From positions 161,692,761 to 161,756,760 of the forward strand of contig OZ010799.1 in assembly GCA_963932465.1 (NCBI GenBank): a DNA stretch of 64,000 nucleotides, written 5' to 3'. Under the pieces are notes generated by a model that searched no databases, was not told where the DNA came from, and saw nothing but the letters and a program-made list of their open reading frames with translations. The position numbers were made by a program, and so were the translations under genes. Below, one piece after another: positions 35,270 to 46,492 of the stretch (positions within the stretch are counted from its first letter, which is position 1; each line of letters starts with the position of its first letter). The stretch is from Maratus speciosus (Eukaryota; Arthropoda; Arachnida; Araneae; Salticidae).

Positions 35270-36189
35270 GAGACGAGAAGAAGCAAGGGGCGTATAGTCT
35301 ACATTTCATTGTACTATAATATTTTTAAATAATAATATTAAAGAGCAAAAAAAAAAAAAAAGTTTCAGTATGTGTCTATTTATTCTATTTTTTTTTTAAA
35401 TCAGGACTCCAAGGGAACCAGTTTAGACCTTAAAGAGCTGTTTGAACCCTGGGAGCAATAACAAATGACATTCCAAGATTATAAAATTTCATCTAAAAAA
35501 ATGCTTCCCTACCTGTCATCAAATGTATTGATAATTTTTTGACGTCAGAAGAAGCTATCGCCAAATACTTAACATTTTTTTCCGGCGTGATTCGCCAAAT
35601 GTAAAAACTTACCTCTCTGGCTAATGTGGGAGGGAAATTTTCACGGGGAGAGATAGAGACTGACAGCTGAGTAATGACATTTCCTCAAGAAAGGGGGTCG
35701 GATGCCTTGGTAAGGAGTTTTACCAGCGCCGTACTGAAGGGATATTTTTCTCGCGGTAAGACGTCTTACCGAGCCGTATCCAGGAGGTTAAGACATACGT
35801 TTCCGCCATAGTGTGGCAACCTAAACAAGCTCCTGTTAGTGTGAGTGAGAGAGATTACATCCACCGATAAGAGTTAAACTTCTACAGGTAAAAACTAGTA
35901 GAAATTCTTAACATATTTATGAAATACATTTTGTAGGCATAGGCGCTAAAAATAAGCCGCAATTTTCAATCCAAATTTATCGGTGGAAGTTTGTCCTGAC
36001 GGCAAATATAAATTGCTAATTTGATGTAAAAGACAGTCGCTATCTAGTGAATACCTCTTCAGTTACTTCACTCGCAAATGATAGATACTACACTGTATGT
36101 GTCCCCCTCTTTATTTCCAACTCCATTCCAGTAAATAGTGAGAAAGTGAAATTCTGTAATATTCTGATTCATTCTTCACAATTTTCATC
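35270..36189. other. Unassigned region with a GC-richer block and an 18 bp palindrome
   Basis: CGGTAAGACGTCTTACCG at 35754-35771 is a perfect palindrome. 35600-35900 is richer in G and C than its surroundings. No frame with recognised content. Confidence 0.4.
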
Positions 36190-36650
36190 ATCTTTTATTT
36201 CATCTAAAATAATAATAAATTCTCCTTAAAAATTATTATTTTTAAATTGTGTATGAAAAATTGTTTCATACAATTAAGAGGAGTTTAATAATTTTACTTA
36301 AATCTTTACTAGATGGCAGTCTAATGTGCAAAACATGGACATTAACAAAGTACAAGTTTTGAGATTATTGTGATTCCTTCCTCTAAATCAGCTGATTTGT
36401 TCAAAATTGTTCTTCAACTAACATATGTGCAGCATCTTTTGTCTCATTGGACTTGTGTGCAAAGAGTCTTTTTTATTAAAATCCATATCTAAAAATGTAT
36501 ATTTGGTTATAGTAGCATCTATCAAGTAAAATTAAAAACCTTGAATTTTTAAAGTGTACTCGAGATGTAGCTAACACTAAACGTACAAAGAATTTTACTA
36601 AAGAATTGTAAAAACATTGTACACCAGAATTTTTATTTAGAACTATTTAT
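36190..36650 (+). repeat. Family R tail fragment
   Basis: AAATTGTGTATGAAAAATTG, TTGTGATTCCTTCCT, CAGCTGATTTG and CTCGAGATGTAGCTA follow the order found at 27590-27780 and 29260-29470. Confidence 0.75.
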
Positions 36651-37105
36651 CTTTGATATTTTAAGCCTAAGACCCCTTAAATATTTGTACTGTTTCACAC
36701 GATGCCAATAGATTTAAACGAGGAGCCGAGGACCTTTGTCCCATATCCCCTAATACTGAAAAGGATTGGTGATTTAACAAGTTGTAATTACTATAAGCAG
36801 TAGAGAAAAGAAAAAACTGGGGGTCGAGACTACGACATAACTTCTTCAGTTCTGGGAGAGAAAAAAGAAAAACAAATGTAGAAAAATAAATCGATAAGCT
36901 AACAAAAATTTAATTTTTTATTAGAAAAAAATATTTAAAAATGGGTTAAAAATAATTTTAAAAAGCCATTTCCTGGCACCCCAAACAGCCAAAGTTTCCC
37001 ACAGTACGCGCAGAAATCAGCCCTTAAAAACTCTCTTTGCAACACCATAACATTCTCACAGCGACTGGAAAGGAGTATTTCGGTGGCGGCGACAAAATAT
37101 TAGAT
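36651..37105. other. Unassigned spacer
   Basis: Nothing recognised. Confidence 0.4.
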
Positions 37106-37109
37106 TTAA

Positions 37110-37872
37110 GGAGTCTCAGGACTCTTAAAGCTTCAAAATTTTCGAAATTTTAATTTTTTTAGATGTCAAACTTCAGTCTTTTCTGAACATTTTGATATGA
37201 TTGTTTCCTTGACATTAACATTAGAACAGAAGTTATGCCTATTAGAATTATACCTGCTCAATCGCTGAAGCGACGTTTCCGAAACTTTGAAGTCATTTTT
37301 TCGCCAAATGACGTTTTTCGACATAACGCGCAGGATATCTCAAAAACTTCTGAATATTTTTTCATGAAATTTTCAATGCATATGTTTTATGTATGTCTGT
37401 ATACACTGAACCTAAAATTTCATTTTTATTGATTAAAAAAAAATTATTTTAGGTGATTATACTGTTGAAATTTTCAAAATTTTGTATTAGCTAGATACAA
37501 CTTTGTATATTAAAAATATAAAAATGCTTTAAATACAAATTTATTTAGGTTAAGGGTAATTAAAGCAATCTGAAGAATAATTAGGAACAAAATATTTCAT
37601 GCTAATTGCAAAATTTATTTTGTAATCCTGCGCGTAAGATGTTACACCAATTTTCTGCTCGACAAATTTTGACAGTTTGGAGCCCCCTGTAAATACTAAT
37701 TCTGGAAATTGCAATTTTTTTAAAAGTATATGAAACGGAAGAACATACTTATATCTTTTAATGCCAATCAAAATTGGTTTTTTTTACTTAAATCATATGC
37801 ATTTTAAGACATTAAATGTTAAAAATTGTCCCTTTTCTTCATTTTTTCCAATTTTAAGATTCCTGAGACCCT
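37110..37872 (+). mobile_element. 763 bp TTAA-flanked element, copy 1
   Basis: TTAA at 37106-37109 and 37873-37876. The ends GGAGTCTCAGGACTCTTAAA and, complemented, AGGGTCTCAGGAATCTTAAA are inverted. The body matches 40644-41395 throughout (AACTTTGAAGTCATTTTTT, GATATCTCAAAAACTTCTG, TATACTGTTGAAATTTTCAA). The frames inside (37235-37432, 37550-37771) are not kept in the second copy. Confidence 0.88.
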
Positions 37873-38060
37873 TTAACCTATTTGCGACGAGATCCCTTTG
37901 CTTAATTTTTAATCTTTTAACACCGGTTTTTCAAAACAGTAAAATGGTCTGTACTTGAAACGCGAAAATGGTCTGATTTAATAAGGTAAAATTTAGAATA
38001 AAAAATAACTCGTAGGAATAATGAAGGATTCTGAGCACCTTAAGTGGCACGTATACCTAT

Positions 38061-38333
38061 CGCTCGTCCCCTAGGCCCCACCAGTGGCTGAGAGGTTCTG
38101 CTCTCGAAGCTGGTAGACGGGAGGTGCTGGGTTCGAACCCAATCGCGCCCGTCGGCCTAATCGTTCGGGGTTTTCGTGGTTTTCTTCGAGCCGTGGATTT
38201 CCATGCGTTAATACGGATTAGGTTCCCTTAGAAAGACCTCCACGGAAGGCACTCCCCCTAGGGCCTATATCCCTCGTGTAGATAATTGGCCGTCAAAAAT
38301 CAACCCAACCCAACCCAACGCTCGTTCCCTAGG
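38061..38333 (+). mobile_element. tRNA-derived SINE with 15 bp target duplication
   Basis: CGCTCGTCCCCTAGG (38061-38075) and CGCTCGTTCCCTAGG (38319-38333) flank the insert at 38076-38318. The head has A-box GTGGCTGAGAGGTT near 38085 and an intact B-box GGGTTCGAACCC near 38130. A unique body (GGGGTTTTCGTGGTTTTC) follows. The tail is a CCCAA repeat rather than poly-A. The long duplication shows LINE-type integration; the single mismatch suggests it is fairly young. Confidence 0.93.
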
Positions 38334-38339
38334 GGTTAA

Positions 38340-38930
38340 AAGTTAAAAATGTATATAAATTTAAAAATCGCCTATATTGGGGAAAATGTCAAAGCAGCAC
38401 GTAAATTTCTGTTCATATTTTACTTATGTTAAGAAAAAAATTCCTGATTCGGAAAGAACTATTCTTCCTCTGTACATTTAAATAACCAGTTGTTGGTACA
38501 GTGTAACCTCGAAAATTCGGCATCGTCGGCATCCAGACCAAACTGAAATTTTGAAACTTCCTTATTTCTGAAAGAATATCATAAGTAATTCCGATATCCT
38601 TAATGGTGCATTTATTCATAATTTAATTGAATGCCAAGTGATATTTAGGTGATAAAAAGAAAAAAATTAAATATATTTTTAAAAACTTACTTAAATGGCT
38701 TTTATTTGATTACTTTAACACTTTTGTGGACGGTGTCCTTAAAAAAAAGGACGCCTGATTTTTATTTTACTGCCACCCAGAATACTTAATTAAAAATTTC
38801 CTTTTATAACGTACTTGAAAATAAGCACGTCCATATTTTGTAATAAACTCTTTTATAAATTCTGATAACGGGCCATCATTTCATCAGTTTATAAACAGAA
38901 TTACTCTGCGCAAGAAAGATTTAACCACTT
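38340..38930. other. Unassigned spacer
   Basis: The minus-strand frame 38413-38619 is unremarkable; no repeat partner was seen. Confidence 0.4.
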
Positions 38931-38934
38931 AACT

Positions 38935-39150
38935 GTTCTGCCTGAACACTGTTCGGGCAAGTAAAGTTAGCTTGCTTCGTCACTGAAAGCTTTTTCACAC
39001 CACTAATTTTTACCTGAAATCTTCCGTTCTTTAAATGGAAGACATTTCTTGATTATTTAAGGCAAATTTTTTTGTACTTAAAAAGTGGTGTCTGCTACCT
39101 GTTTTAAGTTTATGGTGTCAAAAAAAAAAAAAAATGTGACAATTAAGTGG
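38935..39150. mobile_element. TTAA MITE, CCACTTAACTG type
   Basis: TTAA at 38931-38934 and 39151-39154, ends CCACTTAACTG and complement CCACTTAATTG. Inner arms ACACCACTAATTTTTA and TTAAAAAGTGGTGTC. Length 216 bp. Confidence 0.88.
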
Positions 39151-39284
39151 TTAATTGGTGCTACAAAAAATTCTAATAAACAGTGAAGTCATTTATTTTC
39201 CTGTATTTTCCGAAACATCTGTATTAATTTTATTTGATTCATTTTTTAAGGCAGTTCTTTAACAAGTTTTTTCTTAGATTTTAT

Positions 39285-39640
39285 ACAAGTGAAGAACATC
39301 GGATCGGGAAGATAGGTTTTTTCCTCCAAAGCAGTCAAATCGTTGCTTCTTTCCAGTGACAACATTTCTTCTGCCGGTTCATCATCCTCCTTCGTCTGAC
39401 TTCTCCTCCTGAGATGCTACTAGTGTAATCGGTGGTTCTTTTTAACATAGCGTCAGCGATCTCATTGCACGCTGATCCATCGCTTTCGATCTCGAATTTT
39501 TTTATTAATTTTTTATTTCTATTGTTCTTTCTCTCATAATTTAGAAGTGTAAAAAAATGTAAGGCGAGGGATGAAATGACTTTATTGTAGGATTTCTGAA
39601 CCTGCCGTATTTTTGATGTCACGTTGTACATTCAGTGTTG
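39285..39640 (-). pseudogene. Unrecognised acidic coding remnant
   Basis: The minus-strand frame 39335-39631 (98 codons) reads MYNVTSKIRQVQKSYNK and later FEIESDGSACNEIADAML, then becomes an arginine-rich run. Shifting frame there gives KEDDEPAEEMLSLERSN followed by LEEKTYLPDPM, which looks more protein-like than the uninterrupted frame. That pattern suggests a frameshifted remnant of an acidic protein tail. I do not recognise the family; acidic DEPAEE-type tails occur in some transposase and zinc-finger-associated proteins, but that is inference. No splice sites or neighbouring exons were identified. Confidence 0.3.
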
Positions 39641-39672
39641 AAAAAAGTCACAAGAAAATCAGAAAATATTAA

Positions 39673-40272
39673 TAGACCGGGAACCGGCAGAACAGACAAC
39701 CACCTCTTCGAGTTGGAGGCTGAAATTCCAGAATTAGCTAAAACTCGATTCCCATATTGAAACACAATCAGTCTGCCAAGTCATATCTTGGTGGAAAACT
39801 CCTAAAAACTCGATTTTAACTGTCGACTCGTAGGTTTACCATTGCGGGTTCCTGCACCCATAGGTATGAAAACATGGCTGACTGGGAGCAGGAAAACACA
39901 ATGGTAAACCTACGAGTCAACCGGTAAAATCGGGTTTTTAGGTGTTTTCCTCCAAGATATGACTTGGTAGACCGATTGCGTTTTAGTATGGGAATCGAGT
40001 TTTAGCTAATTAAGGAATTTCAGCCTCCAACTCGATGAGGTGGTTGTCTCATGATTCGTACGCCTCCTTGAATTTTGCAGACCAGGAAATGTTTCGGCAC
40101 CAGCATTATCTTATAGAAAATCTGTTCTTAAAAGAAGGCGACATTTTCTACGTTGTAGTATTCAGCGCAGTTAACCTAGATTTCTCTTTATATAAAAAGA
40201 TACTGGTAGTTTTCCTGGAGAAATAACGGTATCCGTACGAACCATGTGTCTGTGTTGCCGGCTACCGGTCTA
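39673..40272. mobile_element. Foldback element with TAGACCGG ends
   Basis: The ends TAGACCGGGAACCGGCA and, complemented, TAGACCGGTAGCCGGCA. Arms at 39691-39868 and 39879-40044 are closely matched inverted copies (CCAACTCGATGAGGTGG opposite CCACCTCTTCGAGTTGG) with a loop of only about 10 bases. The right arm is interrupted by the insertion at 40050-40246. It sits exactly at the start of family R copy III. Confidence 0.9.
40050..40246. mobile_element. 197 bp MITE with 5 bp duplication nested in the foldback arm
   Basis: The ends CATGATTCGTACG and, complemented, CATGGTTCGTACG. TGTCT flanks both sides (40045-40049, 40247-40251); removing the insert and one TGTCT restores GGTTGTCTGTGTTGCCGG, which pairs with the intact left arm. 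The frame 40035-40226 inside is not supported. Superfamily unknown; 5 bp duplications are less common among animal MITEs. Confidence 0.88.
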
Positions 40273-40500
40273 TAACACATCTTACGCGGAAACATGTATT
40301 TCGAATATATGTGATTCCGCCCAGTGACGGTACTTTTGCGTGTAATACTATTTATCTAAAAATATACACAATATCCGTATTTTTATAAATAGACTACTTT
40401 GCATATAAATATTTTGATCAAAATAAATACCATTATTATATAAATTCATTTATAATATAACCACTAACAGAGAAATATATTTGTTAGATAATGAAAAATT
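40273..40500 (+). repeat. Family R, copy III (truncated)
   Basis: ACACATCTTACGCGGAAAC to ATATATTTGTTAGATA, matching the first ~230 bases of copies I and II, then lost. Confidence 0.75.
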
Positions 40501-40643
40501 GTAGAATAACGCCCACAGGCGAAGCTTCCTGTTTAAAAGATGAATACTTGCCGCTAAAGATCAGTATTGCCAGCTGACCTATTTTTTAATCAAGTAATTT
40601 CGATTTATCAAAGAAATTTTTTTAAATAAGAACTTTTACTTAA

Positions 40644-41395
40644 AAGTTCCCAAGACTTTTAAAGCTTCAAAATTTTCGAAATTTTATTTTTTTTTTTATG
40701 CGTCAAACTCTTGACTTTCCTGAAGATTTTTACTTAATGGTTTCCTTGAAATTCTCAATAGAACCGAAGCTATGGTTTTTAGACTTACACCCGATCCATG
40801 GCCGAAGCGGCGTTTCGAAACTTTGAAGTTATTTTTTTTTTCAAATGACTTTTTTGGCATAATGCGCACGATATCTCAAAAACTTCTGAATATTTTTTTT
40901 TATGCAATTTTCAAAATATATATTTGAAGTTAGTCTGTATAAACTGAACCAAAAATTTCCTTTTTATTGTTCAAAATATATTTTTTTAGGTTATTATACT
41001 GTTGAAATTTTCAAACTTTTGTATTAGCTAAATTCAATTTTGCATTAAAAATATAAAAATGCTTCAAATACAAATTTATTTAAATTCCGGGTAATTACTA
41101 CAATCTGAAATATAATTAGGTACTAAAATTTTCATTCTAATAGTGAAACATATTTTGTAATCAAGCGCGTAAATTGTTATACCAATTTTCTTCTCCTCAA
41201 ATGTTTAACAGTTTGGATCCCTCTATAATTGCCAATTCTGCATCTTGCCATTTTTTTAATAGATGAAATGAAAGAACGTACTTATATCTTTCATCCCAAT
41301 TAAAATAGTGATTTAAAATAATATACGTTTTAAGATATTAAATGTTGAAAATGGTCAGTATTTTTTTTTTTCATTTTTAAGAGTCCTGTGACCCC
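40644..41395 (+). mobile_element. 752 bp TTAA element, copy 2
   Basis: TTAA at 40640-40643 and TTGA at 41396-41399. The right end, complemented, reads GGGGTCACAGGACTCTTAAA; the left end AAGTTCCCAAGACTTTTAAA is more decayed. The body matches 37110-37872 in order over its length. Confidence 0.85.
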
Positions 41396-41399
41396 TTGA

Positions 41400-43003
41400 A
41401 ACAGTGACGAAACCGCATTAAACAAGGAAAAATAATATTTTAGGGAATGCGGAATTTTAAAAAAAACTAAACTGACATAAGCGCATTAAGAGATTCAGGG
41501 AATTTTAAGTATTTTACTACCAGAAATTTCGTATAGAACTGGTCGCTATATATCAAGATGGAATTTATTTTTCAATAAATAAGGCAAATATTACTTTACA
41601 AAATTTCTGGTAAGAGGCCCTCGAAAGTCTTTGAAGCTTACGAACCTTGTAAAGATGTGTTAAAATATATCAATTACTATATTTTATACATGGACCTATC
41701 TATTAAATTTTTTAGAAAATCTGAGATATTTCCATATTTTAATAATTTAATTGTTTTTTCATATTTTTATAACAAGACTGTAAATAATCGATACTCTTTC
41801 TACTCATTTCTTTTGTTTAAATATATTTTGAATGTGCAATTCAGATCTTTTTTCATATTTAAACATCAGTATGCTTCTCAAAATCAATAAACTTGAACAT
41901 ACCATAAGACATGTTAGCGTCATCTTCCGCATATATATATTGGATTTAAAAAATTTCTCCATGTCATGTTTGTTTATCTAAAAAATAAATAACAAAAAGA
42001 CTAGCTCAGTCAAACTGAAAGTTTTTTTCCTCTGAGAAATGATGTAGAAATGCTAAGATTTAAAAGAAAAAAACACTCCATATATTTAGGTTGTTGCGAA
42101 AAATATTTTCTGGATACCTGAAATTTCTTTTTAGAATAGTTCATGCAATTTTTCAGTATTTATAAAATTTTAAAAATGTATACTTTCTTGTGTTTTTATC
42201 TGTTTCACTTTAAAACTGCCTTTTTTTCAGGAAAAGTTTGTGTAATACAATAAATGATTGCCTTTGTTAAAATTTTGAATGCGTATATGTTTTAGATATT
42301 AATAAAATCATCCATGTCTGCTCTATATTTTAATTTAAGAATATAAACTTTATCTTATTTTTACTCAAAAAATATTCTCTATGAAAGGATGTAGAAAGCA
42401 CTGAGATAAAAATTTATTTATATTTCTACCAGAAAATACGTTTTAGATATACCAATGCTGTAAAGACTAACACATTACAAATTGTATCAATAATTTTGTC
42501 ATTTTAAGATTACTTTTCTCATGCTTTATCTGAAAAAAATTAATTATGAGAGTTATATAAAAAAATAGAGCTTTACGCTTCGTTAAATATTTGTCTTTAT
42601 TAAAATTTTGAAAATAGATATAGAAAATTGTTAACCAATCACATTGAGAATCGGTGTGATTTAAGAATCGGTGTGAAAAGTACTTTAATAGGAATGTTTA
42701 CTGTTTTACGAAAACTAGTTCCTTTAATGTGGATATGAAGAATGGGACACATAACTTAACCCTTAAATTCATGATTGTACTTTAAAAATTGTTTTTTTTT
42801 TTTTTAATTTATATTAAAAGGATAAGAAAACCAGAAAATTTAAGATTTAGTTTTATTTAGTAGCATATTTATGTGACATTTACTTAATTAATATTTCTAT
42901 ATAAATATAGTGTTTGCGAAGAACTTGATTTATTTAATAAAAGTTAAATGAAAAAAGTTGCAAATTTCATATACTGTGCAGTTTTTTCTTTGCGAAAGTA
43001 TAC
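41400..43003. other. Unassigned AT-rich region
   Basis: A repeated AAGAATCGGTGTGA word occurs twice near 42650-42680, and TTAACCCTTAAATTCATG near 42758 looks like a lone MITE end. The frame 41657-41890 is hydrophobic and tyrosine/phenylalanine-rich, typical of AT-rich noise. Confidence 0.4.
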
Positions 43004-43007
43004 TTAA

Positions 43008-43207
43008 CCATTAAAGCTCCGGCGTCTCTTACACAAATTTTATTCGACCGGCACCACTTTTTAAAAAGCAGTTTCCTTCATGTACACAATTTCAAAAATG
43101 CTCTGATTAAATAAGGTGAATTTCATTTTCCTTTATTACTGGTACCAAAAGGAAATTTTGCAAAGACTAAGAATGTCTCCGCAGCGGAGCCAACGGAGTG
43201 GGATGGG
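43008..43207. mobile_element. TTAA MITE, GC-rich ends
   Basis: TTAA at 43004-43007 and 43208-43211. The ends CCATTAAAGCTCCGG and, complemented, CCCATCCCACTCCG are imperfectly inverted. It contains GACCGGCACCACTTTTTAAA, the core shared with several MITEs here. Confidence 0.75.
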
Positions 43208-43211
43208 TTAA

Positions 43212-44430
43212 GAAACGTGCGGGGTTGCGTATTACACTAAAATAATGTATTACGTAAAATTATGAAAATACTTGTGTCAATAAAAATAATACCAAAATAA
43301 AAAAAAATTCCACATTTTTCTTCTGGAAACAAAGTAGGAAATATTCAGAAAAACAATTAAAAATCTTGCAAATATACCTTTTTTGTATACCTCGAATATA
43401 TATTTATATGTATGTATAAATATATGTATGTATATATATATATTAGTTCTATCGGAAATTTCTGTGCGATAAGTTTTTTCACGCCTTCTTTCTTAAAATT
43501 TAGATGTTTTTATTGGTACCACTTTTTTGAAATTGTAAAATTTCCAGTGTTTTCACATTTCGCATTAACTATTATTTATTCTATTTCGCACCACTTTTTC
43601 AAAACAGAAATCTTTTAAATACGCTTGGACAGCATTTGCAACAGAATTACACTACGAAATGTATATATATATTTAATTGTGGTCAGAATATAAAAATTGT
43701 CGCTAGTGGCCGCCCTGATCACATAAATACATAAATACGGTATATTCTCAAAGTTTTATAATTTTATTTAACCCTTAAATGCGCGATTTTTATTTTGTTT
43801 CGAAAAAATTATATATGATTCTCAAAAAGGTGTATTACACGGGAAAAATATTGAAAAAAAAAATCAAAAATATATTTTTCATACAATACATCAATCTTTT
43901 CTTCTGTTGCACATCTGCAATACAAGTAAACACTAGTGTCGTGTGGCTGTTTTACGCTAAAATATTGCAAATTAGTAAATATTTCAATAAGTATGTCTCC
44001 AAATAACTTATTTTATATAATTATTTATTTTATATAACTTAACCTTTAACCCTTAAATTCCCATGATGGAATACGTTCTAGAAATTACGTACTTCAGATA
44101 ATCTCACATTACACAAGAAAGTTTCAATGGTTAATTTCGCTTTAACTAAATACGGAATGTCTGTTATTAATTAAAGCAGCTGTTGCTATTTTAATTTTCT
44201 GGTGTGAATTAGGTATATACGAATAAAGAAAATCTATTAAATTCAAAACACTTTTGTTTGCTGCGCACCACTAAAGGATAAAGATCCGGATTTGGGGATT
44301 TCCTTTCTCAGTATTTTTTGTTAATTAATGACACAAATATAAAAGATTTCGGATTCATTGAGAATAAATAACCAAAAGTGTTTTACGATAAAAATAATTT
44401 TTAAATATTTAAAAACCTTAAACTTTAAAT
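43212..44430. other. Unassigned region with lone MITE ends and TA/TATG tracts
   Basis: A TATG/TA-rich tract lies at 43397-43443. TTAACCCTTAAATGCGCG near 43770 and TTAACCCTTAAATTCCC near 44047 resemble MITE termini without obvious partners. Confidence 0.4.
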
Positions 44431-44560
44431 TAGAGATGCACCGAATATTCGTTATTTAATCGGTATTCGGCCATACTACCGAATATTCGTTTCGATGGAA
44501 AATCAAACTATTCGGTATGCCGAATATTCGATTTGGCCGAATATCGAAATATTCGGTTAG
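44431..44560 (+). mobile_element. hAT-like terminus rich in GAATATTCG
   Basis: It starts TAGAGATGCACCGAATATTC, a terminus I associate with hAT-type elements in animals, followed by several GAATATTC palindromes. No matching right terminus was found, so it may be truncated. Confidence 0.5.
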
Positions 44561-44834
44561 ATCGAACACTTAAAAGACCTTTTTAAAAAATATTTTTTAA
44601 AACCTTAAAAGAACTACTATTTTTAACTGTCAATTTATAAGGATATTTAAAAATGAGAAATGGAATTATATTTAAATATAAGAGAATGCTTTTACATTTT
44701 TTTATTTGCTATTTGAAAAGTATCACGTGAGAAAATTAACCAATAATGACGATTTAGTATGACGAAAAAATACTTAATCAATGGAAATTATACATTTCAG
44801 TGGTACAAACTCCACCAAAAATAATTACCCTTAA

Positions 44835-45038
44835 CCCTTTATATTACAAGCTAATTTTGTAGCCGAAAGGTTGAAAAGATTCACTACCACCAGAATTTAC
44901 AATCAAATTTATTTGAAAATAATCATTTTATTCACGTGCATTATAAAAACAAAATAGTTAACTAAAAATTCCGGTGCGAATCAATCAGTTTTCAATAAAA
45001 ATTAAGTGGGAAATATATTCCCATTACCCGATAAACGG
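44835..45038. mobile_element. TTAA MITE, CCCTTTATA type
   Basis: TTAA at 44831-44834 and 45039-45042. Inner words CACTACCACCAGAATTT and AAAATTCCGGTGCGA are inverted; the termini are more diverged than the inner arms. Confidence 0.65.
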
Positions 45039-45250
45039 TTAAAAAAAAAGATTGAAATCTCTCTAATAGTTCTCGGGAAAATGTCATCCAGTTTGGTATT
45101 TGAATAACACAAAACCACTTTAGCGTAGCCAAACTAAACAATCGACAGTTGCAAAAAAAATGCTAAAAAAGACAAGTCAAAAATGTTGATCCAAAATTTA
45201 AAAAATCCCCTTAATAAAGCACATTTAGAAACAACTACTATTTCATTTAA

Positions 45251-45442
45251 CACTAGAACCGGCGAAAATTTTACTGAAGCGTTATAAAAATATTTTACGC
45301 TGCCAGAAATTTTAATTGAAACTACTTAACATATTTATTTAACTTATTTCTCCGAGGTACATTTTAAATTTATTTTACAAAGAAATTTCTGGTGATAATC
45401 AAAATATTTTTATTTTGACTGACCGCTACGGCGGTTCTAGTG
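45251..45442. mobile_element. TTAA MITE, CACTAGAACCG type, perfect ends
   Basis: TTAA at 45247-45250 and 45443-45446. CACTAGAACCG is exactly inverted as CGGTTCTAGTG. Inner inverted words TGCCAGAAATTTTA and AGAAATTTCTGG. Length 192 bp. Confidence 0.92.
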
Positions 45443-45446
45443 TTAA

Positions 45447-45665
45447 CCCCTTAACAGGGACATTTGTTTTCTTACAAAAAAATTTTAAATGTAGCTGGAC
45501 TCCACTTTTTCCATACTAAAATATTTACCTTATTTAATCGAAAAATATCTGACAATCAATAAAGATAAATTTACAGTTACAAATTAGTGGTATCAAAATG
45601 CTTTTAATAACGAAGCAAGCAAAGTGTTCTTTCCCAAATCCAGTTCGGGCCACACTGTTAAGGGG
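45447..45665. mobile_element. TTAA MITE sharing its TTAA with the previous one
   Basis: TTAA at 45443-45446 (shared) and 45666-45669. CCCCTTAACAG is exactly inverted as CTGTTAAGGGG. Inner words TCCACTTTTTCCAT and AGTGGTATCAAAA. One element evidently used the target site at the border of the other. Confidence 0.92.
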
Positions 45666-45669
45666 TTAA

Positions 45670-45908
45670 AAAATAATAATGTTCAGCTTAAAATTATGTT
45701 TTTTTTTGACTTGGAGAAAAAGGAAGGTTGTCAGCTATGTTCATGTATTTCTTACTGATAAATGAGTTGTAGTAAATAAATTTAAGAGATTCTCTGGAAA
45801 TATTTTCTAGAATTTTAGTGTTCATATGAAAAAAAAATCATTTCTGTAGAAGCTATTTGTAAGTAAATAGATTTTTCTCTGAAAGTTTTTATATAAATGT
45901 TTTCGTTG

Positions 45909-45951
<43 letters not shown>

Positions 45952-46180
45952 TGCTCATGAAAGAAACACACTTCCATTTACAAAATGTATATAAATCAAG
46001 TATAGCTTTTAGATGCTGTTGTATACATAGTAAAATACGAAATTATTTAATATTATTCTTGCGGTCTCTCCGTCCTTTATTTAGAAGAAACATTAATAAA
46101 TTATTTCGAAATAGTTTCTAAATTAATATCATATTGAGATAAATCCTCAAAGCTTACAGAGTTATGGTAGTTATACATTT
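45670..46180. other. Unassigned spacer with a long T tract
   Basis: T tract at about 45910-45948; the frame spanning it (45897-46121) is a by-product. Confidence 0.45.
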
Positions 46181-46492
46181 ATAGTCCTCAGCAAAAGTTT
46201 AGACACTGGTGATTTTTAACCTTTAAATAAAAAATACGAACACTTGGGTTATACAAATGGCTGCACATATTTTTAAATATCTTCTAAACGTTTTTGGAGA
46301 GAAATAACGGTTTTAATGTAGGATATTATTTAATTTAACTGAAAAAATGAAATTTGCATATTGCAAAAGTTTAGACACTTTTGTGATTTTTTGGCAACTG
46401 TTCACGGAAAAACGCAAATTTTAAACTTATGTCGCAAACTTCATTTGCATGAAGTATTTAAGTGCACCTCGCGATAGTATCGGTTAGTGAAG

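Noticed and set aside
41657..44006. Hydrophobic 68-77 codon frames as small membrane proteins
   Set aside because: Phe/Tyr/Ile/Leu-rich translations are expected from AT-rich DNA; no start context, repeat partner or domain supports them.
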